DNA of 64,000 nt from Streptomyces alanosinicus (GCF_014650595.1 NZ_BMVG01000002.1:186001-250000), one strand, 5' to 3'. Shown: positions 1-9,013, numbered from the stretch's first letter. The notes: generated by a model not told the origin, from the letters alone. Numbers and translations are program-made.

Positions 1-870
1 GCCGACGAATGACTTGGCGAACTCCTTGGCGTAGGGCTTGCTGTCCTCCATGAACTGGTCCGAAGCCGGGCCGAGGTGGGTGTTCCGGTCGCCGTGCGGG
101 TCGAGGAGATAGCCTTCGGCGCCGACGAAGACCCGTACCAGGCCCTCGCGGGTGGCGCTGCCCTCGTCACCGGGGCTGAAGAGGTCGATCAGCCCTGTGA
201 CCGAGCCCTTGGCGTTGTCCCCGATGCTGATCCCGAATTGCCGCAGGTGGTAGTCGATCCCGAACGGCAGCAGCTCCTCGTGCTCCGGGCGGCCCCACGG
301 CAGGGAATCCGCCTGGGCGAGCTGGCCGGCGCTGAAACCGTAGGCGTTCTTCTGGTCGGCTCTGCCGTTGTTCACATGCCACTGCGTGCCGCCCACCAGC
401 GCGGTGATCTTGTCGGCGCAGGTCACCTCGGCCCGCTGGAAGGAGGCGATGGCCGTGTTCACACCGTCCCAGATCGCCTTGTGCTCGGCGACCTTGTCCG
501 GGTCACTGCGCCAGCTGTGGATACCGCCTTCGTGGCCCTTGACCGACTCCACGAACACCCGGGCCCGCGCGCGCAGCGTCTCCAGCTGCTTGACGATCTC
601 CGCGGCCTCGACCATGTACGTCTCCAGCGCACCGGCCACCGACGTCAACTTCTCGCCGAAACCTCCGGAGGTGTCCTGCACCGCCTGCGTCGTGGCGAAC
701 AGCTGCTGCGCCTCAGGGGCCTTGTAGAAGGCGTCCAGGTGCTGGAAACGCGTGTGGACGGCGTGGCCGTGCTCGCTGATCGCTTTCGCGGCCTGCCGCA
801 GGAAGGCGATCTCCTGGCGCAGCCCGACCAGGTCGCCGGTGAACGTCGGTATCTTCTCCGGGCTGATCAC
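1..870 (-). CDS. Hypothetical large protein, N-terminal 290 residues (cut by window edge); ESX/LXG-like arrangement
   Basis: The reading frame runs open from a GTG at 868-870 to the window edge, so the C-terminus is missing. The GTG overlaps the TGA of the upstream small gene by 4 bp (GTGA), which argues for translational coupling. The visible part starts (M)ISPEKIPTFTGDL, is largely helical and has no signal peptide or membrane segment. Around residues 130-170 there is a stretch with GGIHSWRSDP, and later residues include SLPWGRPEHEELLPFG. A long helical protein coupled to a WXG100-sized partner is the layout of actinobacterial ESX-type secreted proteins and polymorphic toxins, so a C-terminal effector domain beyond the window is possible. 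That is inference: no toxin motif is visible here and I do not recognise the family. Confidence 0.6.
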   Translation of the reverse strand, partial: MISPEKIPTFTGDLVGLRQEIAFLRQAAKAISEHGHAVHTRFQHLDAFYKAPEAQQLFATTQAVQDTSGGFGEKLTSVAGALETYMVEAAEIVKQLETLRARARVFVESVKGHEGGIHSWRSDPDKVAEHKAIWDGVNTAIASFQRAEVTCADKITALVGGTQWHVNNGRADQKNAYGFSAGQLAQADSLPWGRPEHEELLPFGIDYHLRQFGISIGDNAKGSVTGLIDLFSPGDEGSATREGLVRVFVGAEGYLLDPHGDRNTHLGPASDQFMEDSKPYAKEFAKSFVG

Positions 871-1295
871 CGCTTGCCGTCCGCCTGCTTGCCGTCCGCC
901 CGCTTGCGCGCCTTCTCCAGGAAGGCCGTCACATCAGGCGGCAGCGTCGCGTGGTGCTGGGCGTTCCACGCCTGCTCCAGATCCCCGGCCAGATAGGCGT
1001 TGGTCGCCTCGATCGCGCCGTTCGCCGAATCACTGGCGCGCAGCGGCAGGAAGGCCACGTCCTTCTGCGTGCCCTCGATGAACTTCCCCAGCGCCACCGC
1101 CACCAGACCCGCCGCCCGTCCGGAGCCGGTCCCCGCGGTGCTCTCGTCGCCGAAGGACAGCGTGCCCGCCGACTCCATCGCGCCCTGCGCGCTCCGCCCG
1201 TACAGCGTGATCCCGGCGTTCATGTCGCCCGCGGCCTCGCGCACCTTGGAGACCACCGACTGCACGCCCCCGGGCGTGATGTCCCACCCCGTCAC
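867..1295 (-). CDS. Small WXG100-sized protein, DUF6507-like
   Basis: A 142-residue acidic/helical protein beginning (M)TGWDITPGGVQSVVSKVRE from a GTG start. It has the size and pattern of Streptomyces proteins I recall as DUF6507: a short start with a W near residue 4, an amphipathic helix, a GxxSAxGAxESAG stretch, and a basic Lys/Arg tail (KARKRADGKQADGKR). There is no signal peptide, consistent with secretion by an ESX-like system if it is secreted at all. Its stop overlaps the start of the next minus-strand gene, so the two are probably made in fixed ratio. The 194-bp gap upstream separates it from the divergent ATPase gene and must hold both promoters. The family assignment is from memory; the function is unknown. 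Confidence 0.7.
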   Translation of the reverse strand: MTGWDITPGGVQSVVSKVREAAGDMNAGITLYGRSAQGAMESAGTLSFGDESTAGTGSGRAAGLVAVALGKFIEGTQKDVAFLPLRASDSANGAIEATNAYLAGDLEQAWNAQHHATLPPDVTAFLEKARKRADGKQADGKR

Positions 1296-1489
1296 ACCAA
1301 CCTCCGTACATCCCCCTGCCGATACGTTCCTGCAGTGGTACTCGGCATCACACCGACCACTGACAACAGGATCTTCATCTCTATCAGCATCGACGTCCGC
1401 TCACCCCACCGCCCTGCACCCGCCCCCGCTCGCGCCGCGCGCCTCCCCCGGCGCGGTACCTTCAGTCGTCGTCGACGAGGAGTGAGAAC

Positions 1490-4400
1490 GTGAGCAAGTA
1501 CGTGCGGCCGGCGGCCGAGGGCGCCGACCCCTTCGGCACCGCCCGTCTGCGTCGCGGTGTCCTCGATGCCTGGGCGGCGAGCCCCGCCCGGTTCCGTGAG
1601 GACGCCAACGCCGAGGAGGACCTGGTCCTCGGCGGCTACCGGGACCGGCTCGTCGTCGAGCTGGCCCAGAACGCCGCCGACGCCGCCGCGCGGGCGAAGG
1701 TGCCGGGGCGGCTGCGGCTCACCCTCAGGGACGGCGTGCTCGTCGCCGCCAACACCGGTGCGCCGCTGGACGCGGCCGGTGTCGAGTCGCTGTCCACGCT
1801 GCGGGCGTCCGCGAAGCGGGACGTCGAGGTGACACAGGGGGCCGTCGGGCGGTTCGGGGTCGGGTTCGCCGCCGTGCTCTCGGTGACCGACGAGCCCGCG
1901 ATCGTGGGCCGGCACGGGGGCGTGCGCTGGGCGCTCGCCGAGGCGCGGGAGCTGGCCGCCGGGACCGCCCGGCACAGCCCGGGGCTGGGGGACGAGGTGC
2001 GGCGCCGGGACGGGCATGTGCCGCTGCTCCGGCTGCCGTTCGCCGCCGAGGGCACCGCCCCGGACCCGTACGACACCGCCGTCATCCTGCCGCTGCGGGA
2101 CGCGGCCGCCGCCGATCTCGCCGAGCGGCTGCTGCACGCCGTCGACGACGCGCTGCTCCTCGCCCTTCCCGGCCTGCGCGAGGTGGTCGTGGAGGTCGGT
2201 GACGAGGCGCCGCGCACCCTCACCCGCCGCACCGACGGCGCCTTCACGGTCGTGGAGGACTCCCGCGACGGCATCACCAACTGGCGCACCGCCTCCGGGC
2301 ACGGGCCGCTGACCCCCGAACTGCTCGCCGACCGCCCGCTGGAGGAGCGGCTGCGACCCCACTGGACGGTGGCCTGGGCCGTACCCGTCGACGCCTATGG
2401 CGCCCCGGCCCGGCCCCGTACCGCCCCGGTCGTGCACGCCCCCACTCCCAGCGACGAACCCCTCGGCGTGCCCGCCCTGCTGATCGCCTCCTTCCCCCTC
2501 GACACCACCCGCCGGCACCCGGCGCCCGGTCCGCTCACCGACTTCCTGGTGCAGCGCGCGGCCGACGTCTACGCCGAGCTGCTCACCGAGTGGCGGCCGG
2601 TCACGGAGGGGATCGTCGACCTCGTGCCCGGCCCGCTCGGCAAGGGGCAGCTGGACGGGGCGCTGCGCGAGGCCGTCCTGGAGAGGCTGCCGCGCACCGC
2701 CTTCCTGCCGCCCGCCGTGCCGGGGCCGGGCGGCGAGGACGAGTTGCCGCAGGTCGTACGGCCCCGGGACGCCGAGATCGTGGAGGGCGCCGGCGCGGAC
2801 ACCGTACGGGTGCTCGCCGAGGTGCTGCCCACGCTGCTCCCGGCCGGCCTGGAACGCCGCGTCGAGCTGCGCACCCTCGGCGTCGCCCGGCTGCCGCTCG
2901 CCGATGCCGTCGACCGGCTCGCCGGGCTGGAGAAGGACCCCGAGTGGTGGTGGCGGCTCTACGACAGCCTCGCCGGGGTCGACCCCGAGCGGCTGTCCGG
3001 GCTGCCGGTGCCGCTCGCCGACCGGCGGACGACCATCGGTCCGCGACAGGTGCTGCTGCCCACCCCGGACGGCGCCCGGATCGACCCGGACGTCCTCGGA
3101 CGGCTCGGGCTGAAGGTCGTCCACCAGGATGCGGCGCATCCGCTGCTGGAGAAGCTGGGCGCGCTGTCCGCCACCCCGCGCGCGGTGCTCACCACCCCGC
3201 AGGTGCGGGCCGCCGTCGCCGCCTCGCTGGACGAGGAGGGCGGCCTCGGCTGGGAGGAGGAGGCGCCGGACGCCGAGGAGCTGGCCGAGACGGTTCTCGG
3301 GCTGGTGCGGGACGCCGGTCTTGAGCCGGGGGACGAGCCCTGGCTGGGCGCGCTCGCCCTGCCCGACGAGGACGGGGAACTGGCTCCGGCCGGTGAACTG
3401 GTCCTTCCCGGCAGCCCCTTCGCCCAGGTGATCCGCGAGGACGAGCTGGCCGCCGTGGACCCCGAGCTGGCCGAGAAGTGGGGCGAGCAGCCGCTGGCCG
3501 CCTGCGGGGTGCTCGCGAACTTCGCGCTGGTCCGCGCCACCGATGTCGTCCTCGACCCGGACGAACTGGAACCCAGGGAGAGCGACTTCGCCGAGCCCGA
3601 CGACCCCGGGCTGCTGGACTCCGTCGACGTGTGGTGCGAGGACCTCCTCGACCGCTTCCCGGACAGCCCGGTACCGCCGGTCGCCACCGAGCTGGTCGCC
3701 GTACGCGATCTGGACCTGGTGGACGACGCGCGGTGGCCGCAGGCGCTCGCGCTGCTCGCGCAGCCGCCGCTGCGGGACGCCCTCACCCAGCCGGTGCGGA
3801 TCCTGCTGCCCGACGGCACCCACGAGGTCGTACGGCCGTACACGGCCTGGTGGCTGCGCGGGCACCCGGTGCTCGACGGGCGGCGGCCGGCCGGTCTCCT
3901 CGCGGCCGGCGGCGATCCGCTGCTGCACGGGCTGTACGACGAGGCCGACGCGACCGGCTTCGAGGACGAGCAGGTGCTGCGGGCGCTGGGCGTACGGACG
4001 TCGGTGGCGGCACTGCTGGACGAGCCGGGCGGCGCCGCCGAGCTGCTGGACCGGCTGGCCGACCCCGAGCGGCCGGTCGGAACGGCCCAACTGCACGGAC
4101 TGTACGGGGCGTTGGGGGAGCTGGACCCGGAGCAGGTGACCCTGCCGGACGAGCTGCGCGCCGTTCTCGACGGGCGGGCGGAGGTCGTGGACGCCGCCGA
4201 CGCCGTGGTCGTCGACTCGCCCGATCTGCTGCCCTTCACCTCGGGGGTGCCGCTGCTGCCGGTCCGGCCGGCCCGCGCGGCCGAGCTGGCGGAGCTGTTC
4301 CAGGTGCGGCGGCTGAGCGAGTCCGTCACCGGCGAGGTGACGAGCGAGGGCGCCGAGCACGACGTACCGGAGTCGGTGCGGGTGCTGCTCGGGCCGCGCA

Positions 4401-4621
4401 CGCCCGCGACGTACGTCGAGCACGAGGAACTGGTCGTGGACGGCGTGGAGATCGACTGGCGGCTCACCGACGACGGCGTGCTGCACGCGGCCACGCTGGA
4501 GGGTGTGGCGGCGGGGCTGGCCTGGGCGGCGGGGCAGTGGCCGCGCCGCTTCGAGGTGGCGGCCCTGCTGGAGGACCCGTCCCGGACGGAGGAACTGGCC
4601 CGGGACCGCTGGTTCGACTGA
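1490..4621 (+). CDS. Sacsin/Hsp90-like GHKL ATP-binding protein
   Basis: A 1043-residue cytosolic protein with a GHKL-type ATPase domain at its N-terminus. The N-box is ELAQNAADA (residues 58-66), followed by an ANTGAPLD segment near 87-94 and a glycine-rich lid GRFGVGF at 120-126. These are the signatures of the sacsin N-terminal / Hsp90-like ATP-binding fold. The remaining 800 residues are acidic and rich in short repeats such as LPDEDGEL and LADRP, with no catalytic motif I recognise. The GTG start at 1490 follows a GAGGAG-like ribosome binding site. Proteins of this type are common in actinomycetes as single genes; a chaperone-like role is assumed from the fold and is not demonstrated. 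It is divergent from the ESX-like pair. Confidence 0.8.
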   Translation: MSKYVRPAAEGADPFGTARLRRGVLDAWAASPARFREDANAEEDLVLGGYRDRLVVELAQNAADAAARAKVPGRLRLTLRDGVLVAANTGAPLDAAGVESLSTLRASAKRDVEVTQGAVGRFGVGFAAVLSVTDEPAIVGRHGGVRWALAEARELAAGTARHSPGLGDEVRRRDGHVPLLRLPFAAEGTAPDPYDTAVILPLRDAAAADLAERLLHAVDDALLLALPGLREVVVEVGDEAPRTLTRRTDGAFTVVEDSRDGITNWRTASGHGPLTPELLADRPLEERLRPHWTVAWAVPVDAYGAPARPRTAPVVHAPTPSDEPLGVPALLIASFPLDTTRRHPAPGPLTDFLVQRAADVYAELLTEWRPVTEGIVDLVPGPLGKGQLDGALREAVLERLPRTAFLPPAVPGPGGEDELPQVVRPRDAEIVEGAGADTVRVLAEVLPTLLPAGLERRVELRTLGVARLPLADAVDRLAGLEKDPEWWWRLYDSLAGVDPERLSGLPVPLADRRTTIGPRQVLLPTPDGARIDPDVLGRLGLKVVHQDAAHPLLEKLGALSATPRAVLTTPQVRAAVAASLDEEGGLGWEEEAPDAEELAETVLGLVRDAGLEPGDEPWLGALALPDEDGELAPAGELVLPGSPFAQVIREDELAAVDPELAEKWGEQPLAACGVLANFALVRATDVVLDPDELEPRESDFAEPDDPGLLDSVDVWCEDLLDRFPDSPVPPVATELVAVRDLDLVDDARWPQALALLAQPPLRDALTQPVRILLPDGTHEVVRPYTAWWLRGHPVLDGRRPAGLLAAGGDPLLHGLYDEADATGFEDEQVLRALGVRTSVAALLDEPGGAAELLDRLADPERPVGTAQLHGLYGALGELDPEQVTLPDELRAVLDGRAEVVDAADAVVVDSPDLLPFTSGVPLLPVRPARAAELAELFQVRRLSESVTGEVTSEGAEHDVPESVRVLLGPRTPATYVEHEELVVDGVEIDWRLTDDGVLHAATLEGVAAGLAWAAGQWPRRFEVAALLEDPSRTEELARDRWFD

Positions 4622-4667
4622 CTTCACCGACATGAGGTAATGGATCAGTAAGCTGCGCATAAAATCT

Positions 4668-4715
4668 GATCCGCGGGCGGAACGCACGTACAACCTGTCG
4701 CATCCCCCGCGGATC
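4668..4715. repeat. 10-bp inverted repeat upstream of secreted protein gene
   Basis: Perfect arms gatccgcggg (4668-4677) and cccgcggatc (4706-4715) are separated by 28 bp. Each arm is extended by an atctgat element. It lies between the ATPase stop (4621) and the secreted-protein start (4771), in an unusually AT-rich stretch (gcgcataaaatctgat). It could be a terminator of the ATPase gene or an operator for the downstream gene. The long spacer makes a simple intrinsic terminator less likely. Confidence 0.45.
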
Positions 4716-4770
4716 TGATCGCGCGAGTCAACCGACTCCACGATCACTTCTCCCTCCAGGGGAAACGCAC

Positions 4771-5610
4771 ATGCGCATACGTGCCACCGTGGCCGCCGTC
4801 TCCGGCGCCCTGGCCCTCTCCGCCCTCGCAGTCCCGGCCGCGCAGGCCGTCACCGACTCGGGCACCCCTTACACGCTGAACGTGAGCTTCTCCAACGTCT
4901 CGATCGCCAAGGCGGTCAAGGTGGGCACCACCAACGCGGTCAGCGTCTCGTACACGTACACCATGACGCACGGCACCGACGTGAACATCGCCGCGAGCGA
5001 CTTCTACACGGACGCCTTCCTCTACCACGGCACCTACAGCGACACGGCCCCCGAGCTGTACGGCGCTCCGGCGACCTGCACCGCCACCACGTCGACGACG
5101 GCCACCTGCAAGGGCACCGTCGACATCTACCCGGCCGACCCCCCGTCCGACGGCGGCCTGATGAACGCCTGGGCCGGCGGCTGGAGCGTGGCCGCCGAGG
5201 CCATCGCCTTCAACGGCCAGGACCAGCAGAACCCCGATATGAGCAAGGTCGGCTACAAGGACCAGAGCGGCCTCGGCAGCACGCTGGTGCAGCGCTACTC
5301 GAAGCTGACGACGACCGTGAGCGCGACGTCCGTCACCAAGGGCGGGACGGTCACGGTCTCGGGCAAGCTGACCCGCGCCGACTGGGAGAAGCACACGTAC
5401 AACACGGTCGGCGGCCAGTCGGTCAGGCTCCAGTTCCGCAAGTCCGGCACGACCACGTACACCACGATCAAGACGGTGACGTCGGACACCTCCGGCAATG
5501 TGAAGGCCACCGCCACCGCGAGCGCCGCCGGCTACTGGCGCTACAGCTACGCCGGCATCTCCACCACCCCGGGCGTCAGCGCCACGGGTGTCTACGTCGG
5601 CGTGAAGTAA
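4771..5610 (+). CDS. Secreted beta-rich protein (DUF5707-like)
   Basis: A 279-residue exported protein. Residues 1-26 form a classical Sec signal peptide: a basic start MRIR, a hydrophobic core ending in ALAVPAAQA, and cleavage after AQA. The mature part is rich in Ser/Thr/Val with alternating beta pattern. A first domain (about 30-165) carries two cysteines in GAPATCTATT and TATCKGTVD that could pair. A C-terminal domain (about 175-279) reads like a bacterial Ig-like fold (TVSATSVTKGGTVTVSGKL, then VRLQFRKSG and YWRYSYAG). It resembles Streptomyces secreted proteins I recall as DUF5707. There are no enzymatic motifs. It is probably monocistronic, with an inverted repeat upstream and a palindrome at its 3' end. 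Confidence 0.75.
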   Translation: MRIRATVAAVSGALALSALAVPAAQAVTDSGTPYTLNVSFSNVSIAKAVKVGTTNAVSVSYTYTMTHGTDVNIAASDFYTDAFLYHGTYSDTAPELYGAPATCTATTSTTATCKGTVDIYPADPPSDGGLMNAWAGGWSVAAEAIAFNGQDQQNPDMSKVGYKDQSGLGSTLVQRYSKLTTTVSATSVTKGGTVTVSGKLTRADWEKHTYNTVGGQSVRLQFRKSGTTTYTTIKTVTSDTSGNVKATATASAAGYWRYSYAGISTTPGVSATGVYVGVK

Positions 5611-5643
5611 CGCCCGACCAGAAGTAACGCCCGACTAGTCGGG
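5604..5643. repeat. 15-bp direct repeat spanning the stop codon plus 14-bp palindrome in convergent gap
   Basis: gaagtaacgcccgac occurs at 5604-5618 and again at 5621-5635, a 17-bp period, so the last codons and TAA stop of the secreted-protein gene are duplicated. The second copy runs into the perfect palindrome cccgactagtcggg (5630-5643), which contains the TAG stop of the convergent P-type ATPase. The gap between the two genes is only about 24 bp and is entirely made of this structure. Confidence 0.7.
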
Positions 5644-8031
5644 AAAGCGGCGGTCGACCCACTTCCACAGGAACTCCAGGGCGGCCGCCGCCACCACCGC
5701 GATGCCGACGGCGGTCCATGGCATGGCCATACCGACCAGCTTCAGCGCGAAGAAGGTCTGCAGCGCGGGCACGGCCAGGATGAGGACGAACGCCAGGCCC
5801 ATCGACGCCACCAGCAGCACCCGCCACCAGGTGTAGGGGCGGGCGACGATCGCCAGGATCCACATGGAGATCAGGAAGAGCGTCAGGGTCGCCGCGCTGG
5901 TCTCCGCGCTCAGCTGGCCCGAGCCGGTGTAGGAGTGACGGGCGATCAGATACATCACGAAGGTCGCCGCGCCGGCCACCACGCCACCCGGGATCGAGTA
6001 CCGCATGACCCGCCGCACGAAGTGGGGTCTCGCCCGCTCCTTGTTGGGCGCGAGGGCGAGGAAGAATGCCGGGACACCGATGGTCAGGGTGGACAGCAGG
6101 GTCAGGTGCCGTGGCAGGAAGGGGTATTCGACCTGCCAGCACACCACCAGCACCGCCAGCAGCACCGAGTAGACCGTCTTCACCAGGAACAGCGTCGCCA
6201 CGCGCGTGATGTTGCCGATCACCCGGCGGCCCTCGCCGACGACCGAGGGCAGGCTCGCGAAGCTGTTGTTCAGCAGCACGATCTGGGCCACCGCCCGGGT
6301 CGCCTCCGAGCCGGAGCCCATGGCGACCCCGATGTCGGCGTCCTTCAGCGCGAGCACGTCGTTCACACCGTCGCCGGTCATCGCGACGGTGTGCCCATGG
6401 GACTGGAGCGCGCCCACCATGTCCCGCTTCTGCTGCGGGGTGACCCGCCCGAAGACGGTCCCCTCGTCCAGCGCTTCCGCCATCCCGGCCGGGTCGGCGG
6501 GCAGCCGCCGCGCGTCCACCGCCGTACCTTCCAGGCCCAGCTTGGCGGCGACCGCGCCCACGGACACCGCGTTGTCACCGGAGATGACCTTGGCCCGGAC
6601 GTCCTGGTCCGCGAAGTAGCGCAGGGTGTCGGCCGCGTCGGGCCGCAGCCGCTGCTCCAGGACGACGAGCGCGGTGGGGCGGACGCCATGGGCGGGGTCG
6701 GGATCGTCCAGGTCGCGGCTCGCGCGGGCCAGCAGCAGCACCCGCAGCCCCTGTTCGTTGAGGCGCTCGGTCTCGGCCAGGGCCGGGTCCCGGTCGGTCA
6801 GCAGGACGTCCGGGGCGCCGAGCAGCCAGGTGCTGGCCTCGCCGTCGGCCTCGCTGAACGCGGCCCCGCTGTACTTGCGGGCCGAGGAGAAGGGCAGCGA
6901 CTCCACGCAGCGCCATTCCTCGCTGTCCGGGTAGGCGTCGATGATCGCCTGGAGGGAGGCGTTGGGGCGCGGGTCGGACTCGCCGAGCGCGCCGAGCACC
7001 TTGTGTACGTACGTCGTGTCCGCGCCGTCCAGCATCCGCAGCTCGGTGACGTCCATGCCGCCCTCGGTGAGGGTGCCGGTCTTGTCCAGGCAGACGGTGT
7101 CGATGCGGGCCAGCCCCTCGATCGCCGGCAGCTCCTGCACCAGGCACTGTTTGCGGCCGAGCCGGATGACGCCGATCGCGAAGGCGACGGAGGTGAGCAG
7201 CACCAGCCCCTCCGGGACCATCGGCACGATCCCGCCGACGGTCCGCGCGACGGCGTCCTTGAGCCCGTTGCTCTTGACGACGAGCTGGGTGATGACGAGT
7301 CCCACGGCCGCCGGGACCATCATCCAGGTGACGTACTTGAGGATCGTGGAGATACCGGTGCGCAGCTCGGAGTGGACCAGAGTGAAGCGGGAGGCCTCCT
7401 CCGCGAGCTGGGCGGCGTAGGCCTCGCGGCCGACCTTGGTCGCCGTGAAGGCGCCGCCGCCCGCGACCACGAAGCTGCCGGACATCACCGGGTCGCCGGC
7501 GCGTTTGACGACGGGGTCGGCCTCGCCGGTGAGCAGCGACTCGTCGATCTCCAGCCCGTCGGCCTCCGCGCACACCCCGTCCACGACGATCTTGTCGCCG
7601 GGCCCGATCTCGATGAGGTCGTCGAGCACGATCTCGTTGGTGGCGACTTCGACGGCGTTCCCGTCCCTGCGCACCGTCGGCCGGGCCTCCCCGATCACCG
7701 CGAGCGAGTCGAGGGTCTGCTTGGCCCGCCATTCCTGGACGATGCCGATGCCGGTGTTGGCGAGGATCACAAAGCCGAACAGGCTGTCCTGGATCGGCGC
7801 GACGAACAGCATGACCACCCAGAGCACGCCGATGATCGCGTTGAACCGGGTGAAGACATTGGCCCGGACGATCTCCCCGAGCGACCGGCTGCTGCGCACG
7901 GGAACGTCGTTGACCTGGCCGCGATGGACGCGGTCCGCTACGTCAGCACTGGTCAGGCCCGCCGGTCTGCCTGCTGGTAGGGCCACCGGATGCACGGGGT
8001 CGAGTTCCGCGCCCGCGTCTATGTGGGTCAT
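5635..8031 (-). CDS. ctpE: CtpE-like cation-transporting P-type ATPase
   Basis: About 798 residues from the ATG at 8031; a GTG at 8082 in the same frame would add 17 residues. The protein aligns by eye along its whole length with Mycobacterium tuberculosis CtpE, a plasma-membrane P-type ATPase implicated in calcium uptake and envelope homeostasis. It carries the actuator motif TGE (about 168-170), the membrane motif VPEGL (about 272-276), the phosphorylation motif DKTGT (about 316-320), GDNAVSVG and the hinge TGDGVND, with hydrophobic segments near 60-100, 235-300 and in the C-terminal third. The start MTHIDAGAEL leads to LTSADVADRV at the place where CtpE has its own start, so the ATG is preferred although no clear ribosome binding site precedes it. 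It appears monocistronic. Confidence 0.88.
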   Translation of the reverse strand: MTHIDAGAELDPVHPVALPAGRPAGLTSADVADRVHRGQVNDVPVRSSRSLGEIVRANVFTRFNAIIGVLWVVMLFVAPIQDSLFGFVILANTGIGIVQEWRAKQTLDSLAVIGEARPTVRRDGNAVEVATNEIVLDDLIEIGPGDKIVVDGVCAEADGLEIDESLLTGEADPVVKRAGDPVMSGSFVVAGGGAFTATKVGREAYAAQLAEEASRFTLVHSELRTGISTILKYVTWMMVPAAVGLVITQLVVKSNGLKDAVARTVGGIVPMVPEGLVLLTSVAFAIGVIRLGRKQCLVQELPAIEGLARIDTVCLDKTGTLTEGGMDVTELRMLDGADTTYVHKVLGALGESDPRPNASLQAIIDAYPDSEEWRCVESLPFSSARKYSGAAFSEADGEASTWLLGAPDVLLTDRDPALAETERLNEQGLRVLLLARASRDLDDPDPAHGVRPTALVVLEQRLRPDAADTLRYFADQDVRAKVISGDNAVSVGAVAAKLGLEGTAVDARRLPADPAGMAEALDEGTVFGRVTPQQKRDMVGALQSHGHTVAMTGDGVNDVLALKDADIGVAMGSGSEATRAVAQIVLLNNSFASLPSVVGEGRRVIGNITRVATLFLVKTVYSVLLAVLVVCWQVEYPFLPRHLTLLSTLTIGVPAFFLALAPNKERARPHFVRRVMRYSIPGGVVAGAATFVMYLIARHSYTGSGQLSAETSAATLTLFLISMWILAIVARPYTWWRVLLVASMGLAFVLILAVPALQTFFALKLVGMAMPWTAVGIAVVAAAALEFLWKWVDRRFPD

Positions 8032-8082
8032 GTAATCGACGGTACGTGGGGCTTCGCCCGCCCGCCCACCCGACCGGGCCAC

Positions 8083-8126
8083 TGTGACTGAGCGCTCGAC
8101 TTGGCCGACTGAAGCGCTCAGTCACA
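8083..8126. terminator. Perfect 14-bp inverted repeat, terminator or operator
   Basis: Arms tgtgactgagcgct (8083-8096) and agcgctcagtcaca (8113-8126) are perfectly complementary with a 16-bp spacer. The element sits between the 3' end of the minus-strand membrane protein gene (8219) and the 5' end of the ctpE-like gene. A hairpin here could end the upstream transcript. Its closeness to the ctpE-like start (about 50 bp from the ATG) also allows an operator role. Confidence 0.6.
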
Positions 8127-8218
8127 CGTCGTGGCTCCGGCTACCCGACCGAACCCGTATCGAGGGCTTTCGTCACTTGCTCACCATGGTGGAGCGTGCC
8201 GCGGGTGTCGCGGTGCCG

Positions 8219-9013
8219 TCACGCCCTGCCTGCGCCCCCCCGCCGCAGGTCGCGGTACATCACTCCGGCCGCGCCCACCACGACGGGTACGACCACAGCG
8301 GGCACGACCCACCAGGGGATCCCGGTCCACACGGTCAGGAGCCCCACCCCGAGGCAGACGGCGGCGATGGTGATGAGCATCCGCCTGCCGTACGGGTTCC
8401 AGGTGAAGGGTTCGGGGGCACAAGGGCTGACCAGGCGCACTGCGCCGAAGACGAACATCAGGGCCGCGAGGAGCGCGGCCATGAGGCCGAAGGCGGCGTT
8501 CATCTGGAGCTCGTCGCGTGGCGCTTCGGAGGTGTTCTGCCGGACGCCGTCCTTGCTGAGCACCACGATGGTGCGGCGCCAGATGGTGCCGGTGACCTGG
8601 TCGCCCGGCTCCAGCTTCTCCAGGAGCGGCCCCGGGTCGCCGAAGTCCACGACCCTCCGCCAGGAAGCCCCGCCCTTCAGGGTTGCCTGATAGGTGGAAC
8701 TCTTCCCGCCGTCCTTGATCACCGTCTTCTCGACAATGTACCGCCAGGTGCTCAGGCAGTCCTTCTCCGCCCGGACCTGCTCAGTCGCATGGGCGGGGCA
8801 CGGCTCGGCGGCCCGGTAGTCCCGATAGCGTTCCCGGTCGGAGGGCAGCCACGCGGTGAACGCGAGGTAGCAGAGCACCGCCGCGATCAGGGACAGCAGG
8901 ATCAGTAGGGCGCCCAGGGATCGGGTCCGGCCGGGCGACAGCCGACCTGCGCCGCGCTTCTTCGGTGCCTCGCCCGTGCTCTGCGCCGTAGCCCTCGCTC
9001 GCTGTACGGTCAT
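8219..9013 (-). CDS. Membrane protein of unknown function
   Basis: A 264-residue protein. I chose the ATG at 9013 (MTVQRARATAQ) because a GAGGGGGG ribosome binding site lies just upstream; an in-frame start at 9124 would add a poorly conserved-looking leader. Layout: a basic cytosolic start (residues 1-35), a first membrane segment near 37-57 (LGALLILLSLIAAVLCYLAF), an extracytoplasmic domain of about 95 residues with three cysteines (EPCPAHATEQ, KDCLSTW), then membrane segments in the C-terminal third (GLMAALLAALMFVFGAV, ITIAAVCLGVGLLTVW, WVVPAVVVPVVVGAAG). The outer domain contains GDQVTGTIWRRTIVVLSKDG, which looks like a small beta barrel. I do not recognise the family. Confidence 0.7.
   Translation of the reverse strand: MTVQRARATAQSTGEAPKKRGAGRLSPGRTRSLGALLILLSLIAAVLCYLAFTAWLPSDRERYRDYRAAEPCPAHATEQVRAEKDCLSTWRYIVEKTVIKDGGKSSTYQATLKGGASWRRVVDFGDPGPLLEKLEPGDQVTGTIWRRTIVVLSKDGVRQNTSEAPRDELQMNAAFGLMAALLAALMFVFGAVRLVSPCAPEPFTWNPYGRRMLITIAAVCLGVGLLTVWTGIPWWVVPAVVVPVVVGAAGVMYRDLRRGGAGRA

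Noticed and set aside
1292..4747. A minus-strand open frame of about 1150 codons opposite the sacsin-like ATPase gene.
   Set aside because: It is the mirror of a high-GC codon pattern: its composition is Arg/Gly/Gln/His-rich with no domain, while the plus strand has clear GHKL motifs and a good start.
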